Shown: one piece after another, positions 7,541 to 13,037 of the stretch
How positions within the stretch are numbered: position 1 is the stretch's first letter
How the letters are laid out: the number at the start of each line of letters is the position of its first letter
From: Clostridiales bacterium
GTDB lineage: Bacteria; Bacillota; Clostridia; Christensenellales; Aristaeellaceae
Assembly (NCBI GenBank): GCA_012513735.1
Contig: JAAZBR010000142.1
Coordinates: 1 to 15,678, forward strand
Direction: 5' to 3'
Length of the DNA: 15,678 nucleotides
The notes under the pieces: model-generated
What the model saw: only the letters and a program-made list of their open reading frames with translations
Databases searched by the model: none
Told to the model about the DNA's origin: nothing
Translations under genes and position numbers: made by a program

Positions 7541-8038
7541 CTACGGCTGATACTCGGTTTCGGGCTCGGCAAAGTCCGCTTCAGCCGGCGGCAGCCGGTC
7601 GCACACCATCAGCCAGGCATCCTCGCCATTGTCCTCATAATAGCGCTTACGTATATTTACCTTGTGAAACTGAAGGGTGCGGTAAAGGGCAATGGCGTTT
7701 TCGTTGCTGCAGCGCACCTCCAGCGTGAGATAGCCCACGCCCAGGTTGGCTGCATACTGCATCAGCGCAAGGGTCAGCCGCTTGCCCAGCCCCTTTCCCC
7801 TGTACTCCGGCAGCAGGGCGATGTTGGTGATATGCCCTTCATCCAGGATTATGTGCACACCGGCGAAGCCGCATACACGGCCCGCCCGCTCCGCCACCAG
7901 GTAGCGGGCCACCTTGTTGTGGGTGAGCTCGCTTTCAAACATGGCCAGCGTCCAGGGCGCTGCAAAGCAGGCCTGCTCAATGGCCGCCACTACCGGCACA
8001 TCACCCAGGGTCATCCGCCGGATGATCACATCATCCAT
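7541..8038 (-). CDS. rimI: GNAT acetyltransferase, ribosomal protein S18-alanine N-acetyltransferase type
   Basis: A 165-residue GNAT protein of the RimI group, which acetylates protein N-termini using acetyl-CoA (bS18 in E. coli). The acetyl-CoA loop RGKGLG is at 80-85, after NIALLPEY; the catalytic Glu is probably E107 in TLEVR; SNENAIALYRTLQFHKV (111-127) contributes the Tyr general acid (Y119); and the RimI-typical IRKRYYEDNGEDAWLM ends the domain at 129-144. A longer frame reaches 8095, but the ATG at 8038 starts the conserved MDDVIIRRMT and overlaps the tsaB stop by 8 bases. Its neighbours tsaE and tsaB form the common tsaE-tsaB-rimI cluster; tsaD, which often follows, is absent because the next gene is convergent. 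The natural substrate is inferred from family and context. Confidence 0.92.
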   Translation of the reverse strand: MDDVIIRRMTLGDVPVVAAIEQACFAAPWTLAMFESELTHNKVARYLVAERAGRVCGFAGVHIILDEGHITNIALLPEYRGKGLGKRLTLALMQYAANLGVGYLTLEVRCSNENAIALYRTLQFHKVNIRKRYYEDNGEDAWLMVCDRLPPAEADFAEPETEYQP

Positions 8039-8717
8039 GGCCGTGCGCCTGGCGTTCCCGCTCTGCCTGGGACTTGCGCAGGTATAGAGGCACAAGCTGT
8101 TCGGGCTTCACAGCCCGGTGTGCATCGCGCAGCGCGATGGCCGCTGCCGCCCCGGCCTTCAGCATATTCAGGTGAGGCGGCGCAAAGCGTGCGCGATTGC
8201 CCAGCAGCGCCACAAGCTGCTGCCGGCTGGGCTCCACGCCATCTCCCACAAATAGAAACCGCTGACCCAGCGGATCAATCTGCGCTACATACTGGGACAG
8301 CTTCAGGGCAACATCCTCCATAACACGGCTGCCCCCGGAAAAGGCGGCGCCATATACCTGCTGCACCCGGGCATCCCGTATGGGACAGATGATATCCCCT
8401 TCCTCTGCCAGCCCGTAGGCCAGCGCCTCCAGGGCATTGACGCCAATACAGGGCTTCTGCTGCGCCTGAGCCATGGCCTTGACGGCGGCCACACCGATGC
8501 GGACCCCTGTGAACGATCCGGGCCCCGCCACCGCAGCATAGCAGTCAATATCCGGCAGGGGGAAGCCGCTTTTCTCTATGGCTTCTTCCACCATGGGCAT
8601 CAGATTGACCGAATGGGTCAGGCCGTTGTTGAGGGTGGCCTCGTACACCAGCCGATCATCCTGCATCAGCGCCACACCGGCTGTGGGGCCGGAGCTATCC
8701 AGGGCGAGCACGATCAT
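8031..8717 (-). CDS. tsaB: tRNA t6A37 threonylcarbamoyltransferase complex, TsaB dimerization subunit
   Basis: TsaB is the ASKHA-fold, catalytically inactive partner of TsaD. With TsaE it forms the complex that transfers threonylcarbamoyl to A37 of ANN-decoding tRNAs. The 228 residues are the usual length. Visible are the N-terminal LALDSSGPTAGVAL (4-17), the conserved helix region LTHSVNLMPMVEEAI (33-47), and the family signature AAVAGPGSFTGVRIGVAAVKAMA (61-83). The C-terminal tail (KSQAERERQAHGHG) is basic and variable, as is common. The ATG at 8717 overlaps the tsaE stop in an ATGA arrangement, and the end overlaps rimI by 8 bases, so the three genes are translationally coupled. Confidence 0.96.
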   Translation of the reverse strand: MIVLALDSSGPTAGVALMQDDRLVYEATLNNGLTHSVNLMPMVEEAIEKSGFPLPDIDCYAAVAGPGSFTGVRIGVAAVKAMAQAQQKPCIGVNALEALAYGLAEEGDIICPIRDARVQQVYGAAFSGGSRVMEDVALKLSQYVAQIDPLGQRFLFVGDGVEPSRQQLVALLGNRARFAPPHLNMLKAGAAAAIALRDAHRAVKPEQLVPLYLRKSQAERERQAHGHG

Positions 8718-9193
8718 GTTTCTGGACCTTTCTTATCAAAAATGGTATCCCATGGAAGCTGTCGGAATGCGCCGTGCGGCATCATAGTGATCACGCGCTC
8801 TCCCTCCTTTGGGACAGGCGTTAGCATTACTTCCAGGCAATCAGGGGGCAGCAGTTCAGGAGCACGCTCATGCCATTCGATGGCCGTGATCCCCTCGCCG
8901 CCGATCAGCTCATCCAGGCCGGACTCAAACAGCTCCTCCAGGCTGTGAATGCGGTACCAGTCGAAATGTTTGAACGGCATCACACCCGATTGGTATACAT
9001 TAAGTATAGTGAAGCTTGGGCTGGGGACAGGGCCTTCTATGCCCAGCCCCCTTGCCAGCCCACGGCAAAACTCACTCTTGCCCGCCCCCAGATCTCCCGA
9101 TAGCAGCAGTACATCCCCCCACTGCAAGTATTGCGCAAGCTGTTCAGCAATCATACGGGTATGCTTACCATTGTATGAGGTCAGTTTGAACAC
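8714..9193 (-). CDS. tsaE: tRNA t6A37 biosynthesis ATPase TsaE
   Basis: TsaE is the P-loop ATPase that binds TsaB-TsaD and drives the t6A cycle. The 159 residues match the family. The Walker A motif GDLGAGKS is at 33-40, SPSFTILNVY (58-67) corresponds to the SPTFTxxNEY signature, HFDWYRI (76-82) matches the HxDxYR motif, and AIEWHER (104-110) carries the conserved Trp and acidic residue. The start is a GTG at 9193 overlapping the ribU end by 13 bases. An AAGGA lies rather far upstream (about 12 bases), so initiation probably depends on coupling to ribU. Homologues begin at about this distance before the P-loop, supporting the GTG. It is second in the FMN-riboswitch operon. Confidence 0.95.
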   Translation of the reverse strand: MFKLTSYNGKHTRMIAEQLAQYLQWGDVLLLSGDLGAGKSEFCRGLARGLGIEGPVPSPSFTILNVYQSGVMPFKHFDWYRIHSLEELFESGLDELIGGEGITAIEWHERAPELLPPDCLEVMLTPVPKEGERVITMMPHGAFRQLPWDTIFDKKGPET

Positions 9194-9753
9194 TTTTTTT
9201 CAACTTCCTTCAGCAAGGTGCTCAAGCGCTTATACAGCACAAAGACAATCACTGCATTGAGTGTACCCTTGAGCAGATTAAATGGTATAATAGCCTGGAT
9301 AAGATAACCTGTCATGTTGAAGGTAACTGCCTTGTCGCCCAGCATCGCGGGGATGAGAATATATCGGTTACTGAGCACGCCGACAATTACCATACCCAGG
9401 ATACCTGTTACCATACCAATCAAAGCTGTTTTCAAGGTTTTCTTCTTCCGGTACAGCAGCGTGGGTGGCAATAGATAGGAAAGGCCCATCAGCACATTGG
9501 CCAACTGGCCAACGCCGCCTGTATTGGCGCTTAACAGGTGAATAGCATTGCTTACCAGTAGTGCGCTCACAGCCGCCACCGGCCCCAGAGAAAAGCCGAG
9601 CAACAGCATGGGTACAAAGGAAAAATCCAGCTTGAGCCAGGGCGCAAAAGGCAGCGGAACCGGAATCTCCGGAAAATGATTGAGAATAATGGCAATGGCT
9701 GTCATCATGGCAGAATACGCCACAAAAGCAGTGTTCCGGGTAGGTTTTCTCAT
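9181..9753 (-). CDS. ribU: ECF transporter S component, riboflavin-specific (RibU type)
   Basis: Membrane-embedded substrate-binding subunit that captures riboflavin and works with a shared ECF module (EcfT and two ATPases, not in this window). The 190 residues are typical for S components, with about six hydrophobic segments, for example 9-25, 45-70, 85-101, 106-128 and 150-175. The RibU-like LKLDFSFVPMLLLGFSLGP is at 40-58. Riboflavin specificity rests mainly on the FMN riboswitch directly upstream, backed by this motif. An open frame extends to 9837 through the leader, but ATG 9753 follows AGGAGG (9763-9768) and begins MRKPTRNTAFVAYSAMMTAI, a normal S-component N-terminus with basic residues before helix 1. 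The stop overlaps the tsaE start, making ribU the first gene of a ribU-tsaE-tsaB-rimI unit. Confidence 0.93.
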   Translation of the reverse strand: MRKPTRNTAFVAYSAMMTAIAIILNHFPEIPVPLPFAPWLKLDFSFVPMLLLGFSLGPVAAVSALLVSNAIHLLSANTGGVGQLANVLMGLSYLLPPTLLYRKKKTLKTALIGMVTGILGMVIVGVLSNRYILIPAMLGDKAVTFNMTGYLIQAIIPFNLLKGTLNAVIVFVLYKRLSTLLKEVEKKCSN

Positions 9754-9770
9754 GGTATCTTTCCTCCTGC

Positions 9771-9802
9771 AAAATCGCCCCCGAGACATGCAACAGGGGC
9801 GA
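9771..9802 (-). terminator. Intrinsic terminator of the FMN riboswitch expression platform
   Basis: On the - strand TCGCCCC (9796-9802) pairs with GGGGCGA (9775-9781) in a perfect 7-bp stem, followed at once by TTTT (9771-9774). It lies between the aptamer and the AGGAGG ribosome binding site of ribU, which begins two bases after the T run. FMN binding would be expected to favour this hairpin and stop transcription before ribU. Confidence 0.82.
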
Positions 9803-9825
9803 CAAAAGCAGAACGCAGAACTGCA

Positions 9826-9931
9826 ATCTTCTTCCATCCAGACTATACTGTCGGCTACGGAATCTCACCGTATCAACCATTCGGCTCGCGGGCTTTACCG
9901 CCGGTGGGGACTTTCACCCCGCCCTGAAGAT
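9826..9931 (-). promoter_or_regulatory. FMN riboswitch aptamer (RFN element)
   Basis: All conserved segments of the RFN element are present on the - strand. The P1 stem is ATCTTC (9926-9931) with GAAGAT (9826-9831). AGGGC and the GGGG-TGAAAGT-CCCC hairpin follow, then ACCGGCGGTAAAGCCCGCGAGC, then GATACGGTGAGATTCCGTAG, and finally CCGACAGTATAGTCTGGATGG. It binds flavin mononucleotide and usually switches off downstream riboflavin synthesis or uptake when FMN is abundant. With the terminator at 9771-9802 it is expected to control ribU and the coupled tsaE, tsaB and rimI. Confidence 0.97.
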
Positions 9932-9952
9932 GCTTGGTATGAACTTGTCAAT

Positions 9953-9981
9953 ACTATAACACCGCCCCTGCGCGCTGTCAA
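9953..9981 (-). promoter_or_regulatory. Sigma-A-type promoter of the ribU operon
   Basis: On the - strand a perfect TTGACA (9976-9981), a 17-base spacer and TATAGT (9953-9958; 5 of 6). The start point would be near 9946, about 15 bases before the aptamer, giving a leader of roughly 190 bases. The -35 box lies exactly in the loop of the inverted repeat at 9966-9990. Confidence 0.88.
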
Positions 9982-9990
9982 CGCGCAGGG
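9966..9990 (-). terminator. Perfect 9-bp hairpin after the foldase gene, weak terminator candidate
   Basis: CCCTGCGCG (9982-9990 on the - strand) pairs perfectly with CGCGCAGGG (9966-9974) around a 7-base loop, TTGACAG. It begins 26 bases after the stop of the parvulin-type gene, a fitting place for a terminator. The following bases, GCGGTGTT, are not a U tract, however. The hairpin overlaps the -35 region and spacer of the ribU promoter. Confidence 0.5.
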
Positions 9991-10016
9991 ACAGGAGAAC
10001 GGCAATCTATGGCTGT

Positions 10017-11441
10017 TTATGGAGTGGTGGGGGCTACCTCCAGCTCGCCTTCAGGCACAGCCTGCAGGGGGCTTTCTTCCTCCTCCAGTCTGGCTGCCTC
10101 AGCTTGAGCCTGCGCGGTAGCGGCTGCAATAGCCTCCTCATTCAGCACAAGGCCCATCTGGGTGCCCCAATCCTTCAGCGCCGTCTGCAGGGCTGTGCTT
10201 TCCTTAGCACTTTGCAGATAATCGGTGATCTCCTGGCGGATGCTGTCGGTCAACACCAGGCCGCTGGGCACATCGCGCTGGTACTTCACAATGTGAACAC
10301 CGAACTTGCCCACCACAGGGTCGCTGACATCGCCAACTTTCTGCACCTTGTCGGAGTAGGAAGCTTCGGTGAATACCGGATCCCACAGGATGCTGTCCTT
10401 ATGCACGCTGTATCCGTTGGCCAGGCTGTTTGCATCCTGCATGCCCGGGTCGCTGCCATATTCGGCAATCAGGCTTTCAAAGCTTTCGCCGGCAGCCAGG
10501 CGGGCATAAATAGCGTCGGTCTTATCCTTGACAGAATCGAGCACCGCCTGCCGGGCCTGATCGACCGCTTCCTTGGTGACCGGCTCCGCCGTGGGCACGG
10601 GGGTGGCGGCAGGATCGGCAGAGGCGTCCGCCACCGGCTCGCCCTCAGCCAGGTTCTGGGCCTCTTCATACCGGGAGCTCAGCTTCTCGTAGGTCGCCAA
10701 CAGGTCGGCATCCGGCTTGATGAGGATGTGGATAATGCCGCGATAGCCCGAGGGGGTGTACCAGCTGGGCTGTCCGCCCATCACGGTGTTGTACTCATAG
10801 GCCATGATATTGTTTTCATAGTTCTGCTGGTACACAGCGCCAAATTGCTGGAAGGTGCGCTGGATTTCCTCTTCGGTGGGTTTGTAGTCGCCGATCAGGT
10901 AGCGGTTCATGCGATCGAATCCTGCGCTGCGGCGCACGTTGTCCAGCAGCAGGTCTACGCTATAGCCATTGCCGGCATAGTAGCTTTCAGCCTGGTGCTT
11001 CATCTCAGCACGGGCAGCCTCCGTGTCCTCAGACAAATAATAGGAAACATAGCTGTCCAGCGCCGCCTCCCACTGCTTGCTGGCCTCCTCTTTGAAGGCG
11101 GCCTCCTCTTCGGGGGTAAACACATCAAAGCCCATTTCCTTCACCTTGGCTTGGAAAATGTACTTATCAGCCGCCAATTGTGTGGCCTTGGTGTAGTCGG
11201 TGCCGTCAGCCCCCAGTTGCACAAGCTGGGGAATGATGGCCTCCACCTCGCTGCGGTGGATAGCAACGTCGCCAATGGTAGCCAGCACCGGGTCATCGGA
11301 TACAGGAGCTTCGGCCACGGGCGCCTCGGCGGCTGCATTTTCTGCCGCAGGGGCCTGGGTGGCCGTGGTTTCCGCCAACGCGGATAGTGCGCTCAGCGCA
11401 AGAAGCAGGGCAACGCACAGCGCGAGAATCTTCTTCAGCAT
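10017..11441 (-). CDS. Secreted parvulin-type peptidyl-prolyl isomerase (PrsA/SurA-like foldase)
   Basis: A 474-residue exported protein that probably helps fold secreted proteins outside the membrane. Residues 1-23 form a signal peptide (MLKK, then a Leu/Ala-rich core and ALA before E24); there is no lipobox cysteine, so unlike typical PrsA it should not be lipid-anchored. An Ala/Pro/Glu-rich linker covers 24-50, and an SurA-N-like helical region about 52-215 (DPVLATIGDVAIHRSEVE). The parvulin domain starts at RGIIHILIKP (234-243), is interrupted by a charged and Pro-rich insert (about 262-290), and resumes through FESLIAEYGSDPGM (321-334) to GKFGVHIVKYQRD (378-390). The tail is Glu- and Ala-rich. 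The start ATG 11441 has GGAAGG upstream; the frame open to 11516 lies in promoter DNA. Substrates cannot be told from sequence. Confidence 0.87.
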   Translation of the reverse strand: MLKKILALCVALLLALSALSALAETTATQAPAAENAAAEAPVAEAPVSDDPVLATIGDVAIHRSEVEAIIPQLVQLGADGTDYTKATQLAADKYIFQAKVKEMGFDVFTPEEEAAFKEEASKQWEAALDSYVSYYLSEDTEAARAEMKHQAESYYAGNGYSVDLLLDNVRRSAGFDRMNRYLIGDYKPTEEEIQRTFQQFGAVYQQNYENNIMAYEYNTVMGGQPSWYTPSGYRGIIHILIKPDADLLATYEKLSSRYEEAQNLAEGEPVADASADPAATPVPTAEPVTKEAVDQARQAVLDSVKDKTDAIYARLAAGESFESLIAEYGSDPGMQDANSLANGYSVHKDSILWDPVFTEASYSDKVQKVGDVSDPVVGKFGVHIVKYQRDVPSGLVLTDSIRQEITDYLQSAKESTALQTALKDWGTQMGLVLNEEAIAAATAQAQAEAARLEEEESPLQAVPEGELEVAPTTP

Positions 11442-11461
11442 GATCGTTTCCTTCCTCAAGT

Positions 11462-11476
11462 CCGGCAAAAGGCCGG
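11462..11476 (-). other. Small GC hairpin in the foldase leader
   Basis: On the - strand CCGGC (11472-11476), loop CTTTT and GCCGG (11462-11466) form a 5-bp hairpin about 20 bases before the foldase start codon, just upstream of its ribosome binding site. There is no U tract, so it is not a terminator; it might stabilise the message. Its function is unknown. Confidence 0.35.
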
Positions 11477-11486
11477 TTGATAGCTC

Positions 11487-11516
11487 ATTATTGCATAGGG
11501 TTTCAGCCCAATGCAA
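11487..11516 (-). promoter_or_regulatory. Candidate foldase promoter overlapped by an inverted repeat
   Basis: On the - strand TTGCAT (11511-11516) and AATAAT (11487-11492; 5 of 6 against TATAAT) are spaced by 18 bases. The interval 11491-11516 is an imperfect palindrome, TTGCATTGGG then CTGAAA then CCCTATGCAA, with one mismatch in 10 pairs. It may be an operator or a hairpin. The -35 match is only 3 of 6, so the promoter call is tentative. Confidence 0.45.
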
Positions 11517-11553
11517 GGCAAACGCCCAACTTTAACAGACCGTACACATAGCC

Positions 11554-12954
11554 CTATCGCAGAACGGCGATCTGGCCGGGAAAAAGTCGGGTGCGGGTAA
11601 ACTGCAGGGAGTGGCCATCGCCAATCTCCTCCAGCACGCTCGCTTCGATGTGCTCCCCGGGCACTACAAAAGGCGCGCCGGGGGGATAGCGCATCAGGTA
11701 TTCTGCAGCTGTGCGGCCCTTAGCCTGCTGCAAAGACACCCTCTCCCAGGGGCTGCACAGCGCCTGAAAAGGGGGCATATGAGCACTGGGGATGAAGGGC
11801 GCAGGCAGGCATTCCTTTGTTTGCGCATGAAGCTGCCTATCCACAGCCAGCAGCGCGTCCAGCAGGCGATCCATGCTCTGGGCTGTATCCCCCATGCCTG
11901 TCATGGCAAGGGCATATCGGGAGGCCACCATTTCCAGGTCGATGCCTGCTTCCCTCAGCAGCCTGTCCGCCAGCTCCTCGCCTCCAATGCTGGCCTGGCT
12001 ACAGTCGATCACGAGCTTGCTGGGATCTATGCCATAGGGTGAACCCTCATCCGGTTGCCACAGGCGCAGATACCGCAGCCGCTTTGCCCATTCCTTCACC
12101 CCCTGCAGCACTTCCAGCCAGCCCTCATACAGCACAGGCCCCTTGTCCGCCAGCAGGCGGATGCAGCCGTCGATGGAGGCCAGCAACAGGTAAGAAGGGC
12201 TGCTGGTCTGAAACACGTTTAGTTGCTCTTCCAGCCGCTGTGCCACGCTTTCCGTCCGGGCGTGGGCCAGAGCGGTCTGGGTCAGACTGGGCAAGGTCTT
12301 GTGCAGGCTGTGCACCACAATATCGGCGCCGCTTGGTACAGCGCCGGCGGGAAAGCGCCCGTCCGGCCCCAGATGGGCGCCGTGGGCTGCATCCACCAGC
12401 ACGGGCACACCGGCCCGGTGTGCCAGGCCAACCAGAGCAGGCAAATCAGCCAGCAGCCCCTCATAGCCGGGGCTGGTCAGCACCACCAGCCGGACGCGGG
12501 GATGGTTTTTAAGCGCGGCAAGCAGTCCCTGCTCTCCAGGTGGATAGTAGATACCAAGGTTTTTCTCCCATCCCTGGGGAATGTAGGCCGGCTGCAGCCG
12601 GCACAGCGCCAACCCATTGTACACACTGAGGTGACTGTTGCGCTGGATCAGCGCCTCCCCGCCGCCCTCCCCCGCCAGCGCACGAATTCCGGCCAGTATG
12701 CCCGCCGTGCTGCCACCCACCAGAAAAAAGCTGCGGTGTGCGCCATAGAGGGCTGCCGCGCGTTCCATGGCGTCCCGCAGCATCCCTTCCGGCGCCCGCA
12801 GGTTATCAAAGCCCTGGATTTCGGTAATATCCAGCGCTGCGCCCAACTCTTTCAGGTAAGGCGCCAGCATATCATTGCGCTTGTGTCCCGGCATATGCAT
12901 GGGCAAACGCGCTGTCAAATCCTCCGCCAGATGCTCATAGATAGACCGGTTCAC
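11554..12954 (-). CDS. Orn/Lys/Arg decarboxylase-family PLP enzyme (YaaO/SpeA-like)
   Basis: A fold-type I PLP enzyme of 466 residues in the short Gram-positive group of basic amino-acid decarboxylases, related to B. subtilis SpeA and YaaO. Visible are the N-terminal LPMHMPGHKR (17-26), ITEIQGFDNLRAPEGML (43-59), the cofactor-phosphate region FLVGGSTAGILAGIRAL (77-93), VDAAHGAH (187-194) with the PLP-contacting Asp and His, and SLHKTLPSLTQTALAH (216-231) with the Schiff-base Lys219. The C-terminal small domain ends in FVVPGEHIEASVLEEIGDGHSLQF. Which amino acid it decarboxylates cannot be read, and no polyamine genes are adjacent. The start is chosen as GTG 12954, six bases after GGAGGG; the TTG at 12996 that would extend it lies in a hairpin without a ribosome binding site. 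Confidence 0.88.
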   Translation of the reverse strand: MNRSIYEHLAEDLTARLPMHMPGHKRNDMLAPYLKELGAALDITEIQGFDNLRAPEGMLRDAMERAAALYGAHRSFFLVGGSTAGILAGIRALAGEGGGEALIQRNSHLSVYNGLALCRLQPAYIPQGWEKNLGIYYPPGEQGLLAALKNHPRVRLVVLTSPGYEGLLADLPALVGLAHRAGVPVLVDAAHGAHLGPDGRFPAGAVPSGADIVVHSLHKTLPSLTQTALAHARTESVAQRLEEQLNVFQTSSPSYLLLASIDGCIRLLADKGPVLYEGWLEVLQGVKEWAKRLRYLRLWQPDEGSPYGIDPSKLVIDCSQASIGGEELADRLLREAGIDLEMVASRYALAMTGMGDTAQSMDRLLDALLAVDRQLHAQTKECLPAPFIPSAHMPPFQALCSPWERVSLQQAKGRTAAEYLMRYPPGAPFVVPGEHIEASVLEEIGDGHSLQFTRTRLFPGQIAVLR

Positions 12955-12960
12955 TTGCTG

Positions 12961-12966
12961 CCCTCC
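12961..12966 (-). promoter_or_regulatory. Ribosome binding site that sets the GTG start of the PLP enzyme
   Basis: GGAGGG on the - strand with a six-base spacer before GTG 12954. It decides the start in favour of the 466-residue form over an upstream TTG-initiated 480-residue form. Confidence 0.8.
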
Positions 12967-12995
12967 AACTTGCTGCACACTTCGACACTTAAGCA

Positions 12996-13024
12996 ATCGG
13001 CGCGCCCCGTGGGGACGCGCCGAT
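12996..13024 (-). terminator. Strong hairpin after the L,D-transpeptidase gene
   Basis: ATCGGCGCG (13016-13024 on the - strand) pairs perfectly with CGCGCCGAT (12996-13004) around an 11-base loop that can form three more G-C pairs. It starts 13 bases after the transpeptidase stop. The following TGCTTAAG is a poor U tract, so termination is probably incomplete. No promoter is visible between it and the PLP-enzyme start, so that gene may rely on read-through. Confidence 0.55.
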
Positions 13025-13037
13025 GTGGTATATCGCG

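Noticed and set aside
10104..11387. A 427-codon open frame on the + strand over the foldase gene
   Set aside because: Antisense shadow; the opposite strand has a signal peptide, ribosome binding site and parvulin motifs.
12952..12996. Upstream TTG start (12996) for the PLP enzyme
   Set aside because: No ribosome binding site, and it lies at the edge of a hairpin; the GTG at 12954 has GGAGGG at ideal spacing.
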